Part shown: positions 51,624 to 60,329 of the stretch, in pieces
Numbering within the stretch: the first letter of the stretch is position 1
Layout of the letters: each line of letters opens with the position of its first letter
Assembly: GCA_020634755.1 (NCBI GenBank)
Contig: JACKBC010000002.1
Location: 268,291-332,290, forward strand
Length of the DNA stretch: 64,000 bases
Direction of reading: 5' to 3'
DNA from: Caldilineaceae bacterium
Lineage (GTDB): Bacteria > Chloroflexota > Anaerolineae > Caldilineales > Caldilineaceae
Translations under genes and position numbers: made by a program
Notes under the pieces: generated by a model
Databases searched by the model: none
Seen by the model: the letters and a program-made list of their open reading frames with translations, nothing else
What the model was told of the DNA's origin: nothing

Positions 51624-52982
51624 ATGACGCAAAGCAAGCGCCCCAATGTTATTGTCTTTTTCACCGACCAGCAGCGCTGGGATACCACCGGCGTCCACGG
51701 CAACCCCCTGGGGCTCACGCCCAATTTTGACCGCATGGCCCAAGCCGGTACGCATCTATTTCACACCAGCACGTGCCAACCGGTTTGCGGACCGGCGCGC
51801 GCCTGCCTGCAAACCGGTCAATACGCCACCACTGTGGGTTGCTTCCGCAACGGCATTCCGCTGCCGCAGGACGCACGCACGCTGGCCCACTTTTTCCAAG
51901 AAGGCGGCTACGACACCGGCTACATCGGCAAGTGGCATCTGGCCGACAATGCATCGGCGGGACCCGTAGCGCCCGCGGCGCGTGGCGGCTACGACTATTG
52001 GCTGGCGTCCAATCTGCTCGAATTTACGTCGGACGCCTATAACATGGTTATGTACGACAATGACGGCCAGGCGGTCAAGCTGCCGGGCTATCGCGTCGAC
52101 GCCCAAACCGACGCCGTGATCCGCTACATCAACGGCCACCAGGAGAATCCATTTTTCCTCTTTGTCTCCTACATTGAGCCGCACCACCAGAACCACCTGG
52201 ACGACTATCCGCCGCCCGATGGCTATCGCGAAATGTACGCCGGGCGCTGGACGCCGCCCGATCTGCTGGCGCTGGGCGGCTCCAGTCAGCAACACTTGGG
52301 CGGCTACTACGGCATGGTCAAGCGGCTGGATGAAGCGCTGGGCCGCATGATGGATGCGCTCAAAAGCCTGGACATGCTGGAGAACACAATCATTTTGTAC
52401 ACCACCGACCACGGCAACCATTTCAAAACGCGCAACGGTGAATACAAACGTTCCTGCCACGAAAGCTCGGTGCGGCTGCCCACGGCGCTGATTGGTCCGG
52501 GCTTCACTGGCGGCGGACGGCTCATGCAGCAGTTCAGCCTGCTGGACATGCCGCCCACCCTGCTGGATGCCGCCGGCTTGCCCGTGCCAGATCAGATGCA
52601 GGGGCGCTCGATCATGCCGCTGGTGCGTCGCGAATCAACCGACTGGCCCGAAGAAGCCTTTATCCAGATCAGCGAGGCCCAAGTGGGCCGCGCCGTGCGC
52701 ACCGCCCGTTGGAAATATGGCGTGGACGCGCCCGACAAAGATGGCGGCCAAGACGCCGGCTCCGACCGCTACGTCGAGCAATATCTCTACGACCTGGCCT
52801 ACGATCCCTACGAACTGACCAACCTGATCGGCATGGATTCGCACCGTCAAACCGCCGATATCCTACGCGACCGCCTGATCCGCCGCATGGTGGATGCGGG
52901 CGAAGCCGCGCCGGTGATTGAACAGGCGGAGCCACGCCGCGGCTTTCAGCGCATTGTGACGGAGGCGGAGGCATGGGCGTGA
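51624..52982 (+). CDS. Cys-type sulfatase
   Basis: ATG 51624 (AGAGGAA upstream) is preferred to the 46-residue extension; 452 residues. 'RPNVIVFFTDQQRWDTTG' gives the metal-binding Asp and Gln; 'CGPAR' at Cys55-Arg59 is the C-x-P-x-R motif whose Cys is converted to formylglycine by FGE. 'WHLAD' and 'TTDHGNH' supply further metal and active-site residues. No signal peptide is visible, so it appears cytoplasmic and would act on imported sulfate (or phosphonate) esters. No FGE gene is in the window. It lies between the aldolase and SDR genes. Confidence 0.92.
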   Translation: MTQSKRPNVIVFFTDQQRWDTTGVHGNPLGLTPNFDRMAQAGTHLFHTSTCQPVCGPARACLQTGQYATTVGCFRNGIPLPQDARTLAHFFQEGGYDTGYIGKWHLADNASAGPVAPAARGGYDYWLASNLLEFTSDAYNMVMYDNDGQAVKLPGYRVDAQTDAVIRYINGHQENPFFLFVSYIEPHHQNHLDDYPPPDGYREMYAGRWTPPDLLALGGSSQQHLGGYYGMVKRLDEALGRMMDALKSLDMLENTIILYTTDHGNHFKTRNGEYKRSCHESSVRLPTALIGPGFTGGGRLMQQFSLLDMPPTLLDAAGLPVPDQMQGRSIMPLVRRESTDWPEEAFIQISEAQVGRAVRTARWKYGVDAPDKDGGQDAGSDRYVEQYLYDLAYDPYELTNLIGMDSHRQTADILRDRLIRRMVDAGEAAPVIEQAEPRRGFQRIVTEAEAWA

Positions 52983-53033
52983 TAGATTAAGCCCTCTCCA
53001 CGAGCCATCATACATCACAAGAAAGCAAAACCC

Positions 53034-53855
53034 ATGTCAACCATTCCAACCACTCAACCCGACAACCGCACTATCCACCAACTCTTCGACTTGACCGGGC
53101 GCGTCGCTATTGTCACGGGCGGGGCGGGGCTGCTGGGCAAGCAGTTGAGCCGCGCCCTGGCCGAAGCGGGCGCCCAGGTGGTCATTGCCTCGCGCAATCA
53201 GGAGAATTGCGGCGCGTGGGCCGAGCAGTTGTGCAGCGAGGGCTATTCTGCGCTGGCTTTGCCCCTGGATCTCACCGACCCCGAATCGAGCCAGGCGCTG
53301 GTGGCGGCCACAATCGCGCAGTGCGGACGGCTCGACATTCTCGTCAACAATGCCTACGCGCGCGGCGTTCCGGCCCCGCCGGAAGAGCTGACTGTGGAAG
53401 CATGGCGCACCTGGATCGACGCCGGCCTGAGCGGCAACTTCTTTTGTGCCCAGGCCGCGGCCCGTCCCATGTTGGCCCAGGGCAGCGGCTCGATCATCAA
53501 CATCGGCTCGATCTACGGCGTCGGTGGGACCGATGTACGCATGTACCCGCCGGGTATGCCGGTCAACGCATCGGCGGCCTATGGCGCGGTAAAGGGTGGC
53601 ATTGTGAATTTGACGCGCTCGCTGGCCGTGGTCTGGGCCGCGCAAGGCGTGCGCGTCAACTGTATTTCGCCCGGCGGCTTTCCTGGCGAGACCGTCAATG
53701 CCGAATTCGCTGCGGCGTTTCAAAGCAAAATCCCGCTGGGCCGCATGGGCAACAGCAGCGACCTCAAGGGTGCGGTGGTCTTCTTGGCGTCGGATGCATC
53801 GGCCTATGTGATTGGCCACAACCTGCTGGTGGATGGGGGTTGGACGGCGTGGTGA
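53034..53855 (+). CDS. short-chain dehydrogenase/reductase
   Basis: The 273-residue SDR has the cofactor motif 'TGGAGLLG' (TGxxxGxG) with 'SRN' after beta-2 suggesting NADP(H) or NAD(H), 'NNAYARG' (a NNAG variant), the catalytic Ser in 'NIGSIYGVGG', and YxxxK as 'YGAVKGG'. C-terminal 'LLVDGGWTAW' is typical. It begins 51 bp after the sulfatase gene and is followed by a strong terminator, so it is the last gene of the catabolic cluster, probably oxidising a sugar-derived hydroxyl group. Confidence 0.93.
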   Translation: MSTIPTTQPDNRTIHQLFDLTGRVAIVTGGAGLLGKQLSRALAEAGAQVVIASRNQENCGAWAEQLCSEGYSALALPLDLTDPESSQALVAATIAQCGRLDILVNNAYARGVPAPPEELTVEAWRTWIDAGLSGNFFCAQAAARPMLAQGSGSIINIGSIYGVGGTDVRMYPPGMPVNASAAYGAVKGGIVNLTRSLAVVWAAQGVRVNCISPGGFPGETVNAEFAAAFQSKIPLGRMGNSSDLKGAVVFLASDASAYVIGHNLLVDGGWTAW

Positions 53856-53872
53856 TACTCTCAAATACTTTT

Positions 53873-53913
53873 AAAAACGCCCGGCACTCGCAATTTGAGT
53901 GCCGGGCGTTTTT
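53873..53913 (+). terminator. strong terminator after the SDR gene
   Basis: A 17-bp perfect stem (AAAAACGCCCGGCACTC / GAGTGCCGGGCGTTTTT) around a 7-nt loop, followed by GTTTT. It begins 18 bp past the SDR stop codon and can act in both directions. Confidence 0.95.
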
Positions 53914-53991
53914 GTTTTGACCTCCCGTTGCACTTTCGTTGCACCCTCTTAACTCCTTTGTTGCATGTAATTGCCATAATTAGTAACTCAC

Positions 53992-54067
53992 GTTACGCAG
54001 CGACAGCCACTCTGCTAGAGAGAAACAGGAAAGTCGGCGAGCCGACTTTCCTCCAGGCTTGCGTAAC
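53992..54067 (+). repeat. 76-bp structured repeat, copy D
   Basis: GTTACGCA at 53992 to GCGTAAC at 54067. The central stem GAAAGTCGGC (54029-54038) / GCCGACTTTC (54041-54050) is perfect over 10 bp with a 2-nt loop. It lies in the gap between the SDR and cytochrome genes; the gap otherwise has a TTTGAAAATCG/CGATTTTCAAA inverted repeat at 54228-54277. Confidence 0.92.
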
Positions 54068-54287
54068 ATAATTAGGAAGGAAGCGTTCCCCAACTTGCCC
54101 GCCAAACGCTGCATAAACGCCCAATAAACGCTGGGGCGCTTATGCTATTGCGGCCTGGATAACCGAAAGGAGGGCGCTATGTAATTCCTCACTCAAAATC
54201 ATGTTCGTCTCACTATACTTGGCTCTGTTTGAAAATCGAAGTCGACCTTTTTCATGAGTAAAGCGCCGATTTTCAAAACAACCGCAG

Positions 54288-54293
54288 TATAAT
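54288..54293 (+). promoter_or_regulatory. -10 box of the propeller/cytochrome gene
   Basis: TATAAT at 54288-54293, 27 bp before the ATG, with AAGGAG between. The AT-rich inverted repeat at 54228-54277 lies where a regulator could bind. No good -35 box. Confidence 0.5.
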
Positions 54294-54320
54294 TTCCCGT
54301 TTTGCAACAAGGAGATCTCT

Positions 54321-57300
54321 ATGAACAAACGCATATCAACTGGCGCTTCCCACTCCAACGTCGTAGTGGGCGGGGCGATTGGGGTGCTGATTCTGACGCT
54401 CAGCGCGGTCTTTACCATGCAGGCGTGGGCCAAAGAAACGGCAACGTTAGCCGTTGCCGCCGTGACCGCCGCCCCCGCGGTCTTTGACACGCCCATGAAT
54501 TCCAGCCCCATTGCGCTCTCGGCCAACAAGCAGCACATCTGGGTAGTTAATCCCGATGACGATAGCGTCTCGGTCATTGGCGATCTGGACAACAACCCTC
54601 ACGTCATTGCCAAAATTGGCGTGGGCGATGAACCACAAAGCGTGGCGCTGGGCGTCAACGCGCTGGACGACACCAAGTATTACGTCTACGTGGCCAACGC
54701 CGCCGACAACAGCGTGTCGATCATCAACGTGACCGCCAGCACCCCCACCAGCATTACCACCACGCCCTTTGGCCGTCCCGAAAAGACCATTGTAACCGGC
54801 GCCGAACCGTGGAACATTGTGGCTTCGCCAGACGCCAAGCGCGTCTTTGTGGCCAACAGCGCCCAGGACACCATTACGGTGATCCGCGCTGATTCGCGCA
54901 CGGTGGTAGGCAACGTAGACCTGCGTAACAGCAGCTGTAACGACCCAGATCGCAACCGCGTCTTCCAGCCGCGCGGTCTGGCCGTCACGCTCAACAACGA
55001 CCGGCTCTATGTGACCCGCTTCCTCTCATTTACCAAAGAGGGCGGTACGCAAGGCGCCGACGATGGCAAAGAGGGTGTGGTCTGCCAACTCGACATCCCG
55101 GCGGATGTGGCGACGCTGCCCACGGTGGCCGGCGTGGTCAAGTTGGGCAGTCAGGATACCGGTTTCAACATCGATGCCAACGGTGATGGAACGCCTGATC
55201 CCACGCGGGCATTCCCCAACCAGATGCAGAGCATTGTGATCCGCGACAACCAGGCGTATCTCCCCAACATTGCTGCTTCCCCCAGCAAGCCGCTCAAATT
55301 TAATGTAGACACCCAGGCATTTGTAAACGTCATTGACAATGCGGCTACGGGCACACCCACCGACGCCAGCGCCAATAAATTCATCAACATGCATTTGGGC
55401 GCTCGCGACCCAGAGCCGGGCAAAACCAAGCTCTTCTTTGCCAACCCGTGGGCCATTGCCTTTACCACCCAAAGCGGTGCGGGCAACGCCTATGCCGTTT
55501 CGGCGGGCAGCGATCTGCTGGTCAAGCTCAATGTGGACGCAACCGGGGCGCTCTCCTTTACGGTGGACGCCAACACGACGCGCTACATTGATCTGAACGA
55601 TCCCGAAGATCCGGCCACGGCCGATGCCAACGCCGGCAAAAATCCGCTGGGCATTGTGATCCGCAACGGCGACACCGCCTATACCATGAACTATGTATCG
55701 CGCAACGTCTCCGTGGTGAACCTAGCCACCGACCAAGTAATTCAGGTCATCAAGCTGACCGACTTGCCGCCGGCGGGTACGTTGGCAGAAGAGCTGTTGG
55801 TGGGCAAGGAGATGTTCTTCTCCTCACGCGGCCACTTCAACCGCCCCGCCGGCACCACCGCTTCCACCGACAACCGGCTCTCCAGCGAAGGCTGGCAGAA
55901 CTGTGGCAGCTGTCACTTTGCCGGCCTCACGGATGCGGTAGTCTGGCAGTTTGTGCCTGGTCCGCGCAAGTCCATTCCCATGAACGGCACCTGGAGTCCT
56001 CACAACCCGTTTGACCAGCGCATGCTCAACTATTCCGCCTTCTTTGATGAGGTGGAGGACTTTGAAATCAACGTGCGCAACGTCTCCGGGCCGGGTGCGT
56101 TGGCCGCGCCCATTGCGGGCAGCGTGCAGGATCCACAGCACGGCCTCATCATCAGCGACACGGGGGACCTGAATTCAGCGCCCGCCGTTATCAATCAGTT
56201 TGCCTTGCCCAATGCGGGCCGCCCGCAACAGACGGTCACCCTGCCGGGCAGCAATACGGATTGGCCAGCGCTGACCGCGCTCAAAGAATGGGTTCGCTTT
56301 GCCATTCGCACGCCCAATGGCGCGCTCACGACTGAAGAGCTAACCGCCGGCGGCGGTGCAACGACGGGTGGCCTTAGCCAATCCGACGTGGATCAGGGGC
56401 GACGCCTCTTCTTCCGCGCCGGTTGCCAGAAATGCCACGGCGGCACCAAGTGGAGCATCAGCAATAAAGACTTTGCGGCGCCGCCCGATGCCGCCGAAAT
56501 CTTCACCGAGGCGGGGGCGCCCAACAACGCCTTTGGCGGCCAGTTCCTGGATCGCTTCCTGTCGGATATCGGTTCGTTTAACTTGGGCGTGGCCGGTCAG
56601 GGCAACGACATTGGCAACAATGTGGGCGCCGTCGAGCTGGCGGCCAACGGCCAAACCGGGCTGGGCAAAGATCACAACGGCGACGGCAAGGGCGACGGCT
56701 TCAACATTCCCTCGCTGCTGGCCATTAGCTATCTGCCGCCCTACTATCACAATGGCGCTTGCGAAACGCTGGCCTGCGTGTTGAGCAATGATGAACACCG
56801 CCAATCTGGCCTGCGCCAGGGCCAGAGCGATCCGCTCTCCTCTGCTGCGAATCAAGCCAAGGTGGTGGCCTTCTTGCAATCGCTGGATGCCGATACGGAC
56901 TTCCCGGTCAACCTGAGCGTGCGCCGCCACGACATCTTTGCCGACCCGCCCAGCCCCATCAAGGGTGATTCGGTGACGCTGGGGGCCAACGTTTCGCTCT
57001 TTGGCACCAAGCCAGACTTGGCCAATTTGTTGACCGATCTAGGCCAGGCGGGCGTCACCGTGCGCTTTACCGTGGATCAGGGCACAGTGTCACCGGCAGA
57101 GGTAGTCGTACCGGCTAGCGCCTTCTTGCAGGACTTTGGTCAGGCCGTCGTCACCACCACGTGGGACATTCCCGCCGACGCAGCGCGACGCGCCAACGTC
57201 ACCGTGGATGTTGACCCCGCCGATCTGATTTTGGAAGCCAAAGAAACAGACAATAGCGCAAACCGTCGGCTGCGCCTGCGCAATGCACCGCCCGACCGCA

Positions 57301-58124
57301 CGGCGCCGGTGGTTGAATCGGTCGCCATCAGCGACGACAATGCCAATCCGTTCAACGACGCCGACGCGATTACGCAATCGGAAGATGTACAGGTCAAGTT
57401 TGTGGCCAATGACCCGGCCGGCAGCAATGGCGCCAGTCCCAGTGGCGTGGCCGAGTATTGTCTGGTCACGTACACATACGATGTGGTGGAACGCCGCTGG
57501 GTCGAAGAGGATTGCGAGTTCGAGCCGCTGCCGGCGCCCGCCGAAGGCAATAACACCTTTATTGTGGATGCTACATTGCAGCCCAAAAAGGGGGTAGCCT
57601 ATGTCTTCGTCTGGCTGCGCGATGGTGCGGGCAACATTTCACGCCGCCCGGGCTTTGATGTCATCACTTTCTTGACGGATGAACCCATTGAGCTGAATCG
57701 CAACGATGTGATGGTGCTGCGTCTGCCGGTCTCTAGCGGCAATCTGCAGCTAGACGTGGACGTAGAATTTGGCGATGTGGATGTATCTGTCTTTGACGAC
57801 TTTACCAATCCCGATGCCGTCCGCTGTGAACTGAGCGCCGAAAATGGCCCCGTGCCCGAGCAGGTGGTATTGCCCGGCGGCTGTCCGGCCACACCAGGTC
57901 GCTTCCAGGTCGAAATTCGGGCCGTCGTCAACAGCCGCTTTACCGTTACCGTCAGTGACGTGGTGAGCGCGGCGGCGGTGGACAACATCGCCACTGTGCA
58001 GGCAGCGGCCTTGGCGGCGCCGGTCACGCCGCTGGTCGGTGGACCACCCGCCCGCCAGACGGCCATTGAGGATAATGCCGCAGACGAGACGCCAACCATT
58101 TATCTGCCCATTGCAGTACGATAG
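54321..58124 (+). CDS. secreted beta-propeller protein with dihaem cytochrome c domain
   Basis: The 1267-residue protein has an N-terminal signal segment ('GGAIGVLILTLSAVFTMQA'). Residues ~55-510 contain YncE-like propeller repeats ('HIWVVNPDDDSVSVIGD', 'YVYVANAADNSVSIIN', 'RVFVANSAQDTITVI'). Residues ~530-860 carry two haem-c sites, 'CGSCHFAG' and 'CQKCHGG', in a MauG/cytochrome-peroxidase-like arrangement, with 'DHNGDGKGDGFNIPSLL' between them and the end. CARDB-like and other beta domains follow, and the chain ends 'IYLPIAVR'. It probably acts outside the cell in redox chemistry or metal oxidation. ATG follows AAGGAG. Confidence 0.85.
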   Translation: MNKRISTGASHSNVVVGGAIGVLILTLSAVFTMQAWAKETATLAVAAVTAAPAVFDTPMNSSPIALSANKQHIWVVNPDDDSVSVIGDLDNNPHVIAKIGVGDEPQSVALGVNALDDTKYYVYVANAADNSVSIINVTASTPTSITTTPFGRPEKTIVTGAEPWNIVASPDAKRVFVANSAQDTITVIRADSRTVVGNVDLRNSSCNDPDRNRVFQPRGLAVTLNNDRLYVTRFLSFTKEGGTQGADDGKEGVVCQLDIPADVATLPTVAGVVKLGSQDTGFNIDANGDGTPDPTRAFPNQMQSIVIRDNQAYLPNIAASPSKPLKFNVDTQAFVNVIDNAATGTPTDASANKFINMHLGARDPEPGKTKLFFANPWAIAFTTQSGAGNAYAVSAGSDLLVKLNVDATGALSFTVDANTTRYIDLNDPEDPATADANAGKNPLGIVIRNGDTAYTMNYVSRNVSVVNLATDQVIQVIKLTDLPPAGTLAEELLVGKEMFFSSRGHFNRPAGTTASTDNRLSSEGWQNCGSCHFAGLTDAVVWQFVPGPRKSIPMNGTWSPHNPFDQRMLNYSAFFDEVEDFEINVRNVSGPGALAAPIAGSVQDPQHGLIISDTGDLNSAPAVINQFALPNAGRPQQTVTLPGSNTDWPALTALKEWVRFAIRTPNGALTTEELTAGGGATTGGLSQSDVDQGRRLFFRAGCQKCHGGTKWSISNKDFAAPPDAAEIFTEAGAPNNAFGGQFLDRFLSDIGSFNLGVAGQGNDIGNNVGAVELAANGQTGLGKDHNGDGKGDGFNIPSLLAISYLPPYYHNGACETLACVLSNDEHRQSGLRQGQSDPLSSAANQAKVVAFLQSLDADTDFPVNLSVRRHDIFADPPSPIKGDSVTLGANVSLFGTKPDLANLLTDLGQAGVTVRFTVDQGTVSPAEVVVPASAFLQDFGQAVVTTTWDIPADAARRANVTVDVDPADLILEAKETDNSANRRLRLRNAPPDRTAPVVESVAISDDNANPFNDADAITQSEDVQVKFVANDPAGSNGASPSGVAEYCLVTYTYDVVERRWVEEDCEFEPLPAPAEGNNTFIVDATLQPKKGVAYVFVWLRDGAGNISRRPGFDVITFLTDEPIELNRNDVMVLRLPVSSGNLQLDVDVEFGDVDVSVFDDFTNPDAVRCELSAENGPVPEQVVLPGGCPATPGRFQVEIRAVVNSRFTVTVSDVVSAAAVDNIATVQAAALAAPVTPLVGGPPARQTAIEDNAADETPTIYLPIAVR

Positions 58125-58206
58125 TGGTAAGACGCATATTCGTCTAAGAGTTCAGGAGTTGTAATGGCGGTTGCACGCAGCACAGAGCCGTCATAGAGCT
58201 TAACAA

Positions 58207-58280
58207 CTTACGCCAGGCTGGAGTCAAAGTGATCTGGTTGGCGCTACGCCTTTGCCGGCGCTTGGCCAGCACGACGTAAG
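58207..58280. repeat. inverted-repeat segment, possibly a diverged 76-bp-type element
   Basis: CTTACG (58207) and CGTAAG (58275-58280) bound 74 bp. The left end TTACGCCAGGCTGGAG resembles the TTACGCAAGCCTGGAG end of the 76-bp family; the centre does not match. Tentative. Confidence 0.4.
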
Positions 58281-58291
58281 TCAGGAGTGGA

Positions 58292-58356
58292 TAAGGCCGG
58301 AAAGTCTTCATGTAAGGCTTTCCGGCCTTACTTTTGCGGCGCTTTAGCCGCTTTTT
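58292..58356 (+). terminator. double terminator after the propeller/cytochrome gene
   Basis: TAAGGCCGGAAAG (58292-58304) pairs with CTTTCCGGCCTTA (58318-58330), followed by CTTTTG. A second hairpin GCGGC (58336-58340)/GCCGC (58347-58351) is followed by TTTTT. Confidence 0.85.
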
Positions 58357-58360
58357 AGTC

Positions 58361-58440
58361 GCTTGCAATCGCAAGAGATAGAGTCGGATTCAGCAATTGA
58401 GACTGACGCCTATTTCGCCAACACCGTTGCGGCGCCCTGA
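58361..58440 (-). repeat. ~80-bp repeat, copy 3 of 3
   Basis: Read on the minus strand it has CCGCAACGGTGTTGGCG, 'ATAGGCGTCAGTCTCAATTG' and 'AATCCGACTCTATCTCTTG', close to copy 1 at 21551. The rest of the gap to 58620 holds a possible promoter word TATGATATAGT near 58590 and no gene. Confidence 0.75.
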
Positions 58441-58620
58441 TTTTTATGTGGATGAAGGGTGCGTATAATTCCTTTGGCATCCAGCCGCTGCGGCGGTATC
58501 TCGTTATCAGTTGCCGGCTTCTTCGTTGCTATCACGAAGTCGCGATGGCCCTGGCTATTGCTGGCTTTTTCCTGCCTCAGCGCCTTATGCTATGATATAG
58601 TCTGAAATGCGGCTGCTTGC

Positions 58621-59718
58621 ATGGGCGATTTTATGCCGAGCAGCGTAGAAATGGCCGAGCCACTCAATCGAAGTCAACCAATTGTGTCAACAAAAGCACA
58701 CTTTATTTTAGAAAGCCGCCCGTCCACGCTGATTGTGGCGCACTATGCGGACCTGCCTTTTCCCAATATTGGCCCCGTGCAGGAGGTGGCCTTTGACCTG
58801 GGCATTACGGCGGTCGATGGCCGCGCCGAAGTCAGCGGCGTGGTGATCAAAGGCTACAGCGGCCACCAACTGCTGTTCGAGCAGCGCTGGCCAGCCGGTA
58901 TCATTCGCCAGCGCACGGGCGAAAGCGATTTAAGCATTGATCCCGGCACCGGGCTGGCCATCCGCAGCATGCAATTTCTGCTGCAGGGCTATGAGCTGCT
59001 CACGTTTGTAGAAGTGACGGTGGTGGGCAAGGTGGTTACCGGCTACAACGCCAGCGGCGTGCCCGAAGTGGAGCGCATGGAGGCCATCTTACAGATCCCG
59101 GCGCGCTATCACCAATCTAAGACCGATTTGCACTTTCCCCTGCGCGGTACGTGGTGGGCCATTCAAGCCGCAGATTGGAGCGACCAGCACAAGCAAGAAG
59201 TGGTGAGCCAGCCATTTGCCCTCGATTTTGTCAAGCTGGGACCAGACAATCGCTTCTTTAAAGGGCAAGGCTGGGAGTTGGATGAGCATTACAGCTGGGG
59301 GCAGCCGGTTTACGCCACCGCAGGCGGCAAAATTGCCTATATCTGCTACGACATGCCCGATTTGCGCCCGGGCATGCCGCCCGACCCGCGCATGTTTCGC
59401 GACGATCCGCGGCGGCTGTTGGGCAACGCCGTGGCTATTTCCCACGGCAATGGCGAATTCAGCTACTATGGCCATTTGCAGCAAGCCAGCCTCAAAGTGG
59501 CGCAAGGAGAAATGGTCAAGCGCGGGGCGCTGCTGGGGTATGTGGGCAACAGCGGCCAGTCGCCAGGGCCACATCTGCATTTTCATCTGATGGAAGGGCC
59601 AAACCCATTTATAGATCAAGGTTTGCCCGTTCGTTTTAGCCATTTTGAGGCCGGTGGCCAATTTTTTGAAACGCCCATGGTGATTCCCACGCGCATGATT
59701 GTGAGCCGCCCCGAGTAA
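58621..59718 (+). CDS. M23 family peptidase-like protein
   Basis: The 365-residue product has an N-terminal beta-rich domain of unknown type (about 1-190) and a C-terminal M23/LytM domain with 'QPFALDFVKLG', 'YYGHLQ', and 'GPHLHFHLMEG'. The HxH motif is intact, and the Asp of HxxxD is present, but the first His is replaced ('SQPFALD'), so zinc binding may be weakened unless another residue serves. No signal peptide is seen, which is unusual for a cell-wall hydrolase. Start ATG 58621 has a weak ribosome binding site; 58633 is an alternative. Confidence 0.8.
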   Translation: MGDFMPSSVEMAEPLNRSQPIVSTKAHFILESRPSTLIVAHYADLPFPNIGPVQEVAFDLGITAVDGRAEVSGVVIKGYSGHQLLFEQRWPAGIIRQRTGESDLSIDPGTGLAIRSMQFLLQGYELLTFVEVTVVGKVVTGYNASGVPEVERMEAILQIPARYHQSKTDLHFPLRGTWWAIQAADWSDQHKQEVVSQPFALDFVKLGPDNRFFKGQGWELDEHYSWGQPVYATAGGKIAYICYDMPDLRPGMPPDPRMFRDDPRRLLGNAVAISHGNGEFSYYGHLQQASLKVAQGEMVKRGALLGYVGNSGQSPGPHLHFHLMEGPNPFIDQGLPVRFSHFEAGGQFFETPMVIPTRMIVSRPE

Positions 59719-59784
59719 TGGTGATGTTGTATTTTTGCTTCTAAAACACCCGATGAAGTAACGCCAGATTTTCAAGGAGATCAT

Positions 59785-60219
59785 GTGTCCAATCGGCGTC
59801 AGCATGAGCAACCGGAATTCTTTACCGAAGTCGATGATGAACTCTTGGAAGAGTTGGACAATATTACGGGTCAACAGGTTGTCAGCTATTCAGTGTGGGA
59901 TGAATCGCTGGCGGCAGCGTTGGATCAAGCGCTGACCGATCCGGCAGCACTCGACATTGACTTATACCTGGAGGGGGGCGTATACTTTGAGTGTTATAGC
60001 ACGCTCTGCTTTGCGACTCCTGAAAGTGAACCATTTGCTAGTCTCGCCAACGTTGAATCGTTTATAGGGCAAGCCGTGCGCAAAGGCGTCTGGCTCGAGG
60101 AAGTAGCCGTAGATGAAGAGAACCAGCTGGTGCTGATATTGGCCCACAAGCACAAGCCGGCGCTCTACATGGTCGTCAGCGGCTGGACGTTGGCCGAATG
60201 GGAAGAGCTGCCCGAATAG
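59785..60219 (+). CDS. acidic hypothetical protein, 144 aa
   Basis: The start is GTG at 59785 with CAAGGAGA ideally placed; an ATG two bases earlier is out of frame. The 144-residue protein is strongly acidic (DEDDELLEELD-like stretch near the N-terminus, 'LAEWEELPE' at the end) with no signal peptide or membrane segment. A central 'VYFECYSTLCFATPESE' segment has two cysteines. I do not recognise the family. It lies 66 bp after the M23 gene. Confidence 0.7.
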   Translation: MSNRRQHEQPEFFTEVDDELLEELDNITGQQVVSYSVWDESLAAALDQALTDPAALDIDLYLEGGVYFECYSTLCFATPESEPFASLANVESFIGQAVRKGVWLEEVAVDEENQLVLILAHKHKPALYMVVSGWTLAEWEELPE

Positions 60220-60329
60220 AGAAGAATAACTTGACAAGTTCTCCCCAAAAACACCATACTTATAGCGCCACTGGATTATTCTGTATCATCATCTTATTTT
60301 GTATCACCATCCAATGAGGAGTGAACTCA

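Noticed and set aside
58144..58374. 76-codon minus-strand frame
   Set aside because: It covers the double terminator and a repeat, with no protein-like pattern.
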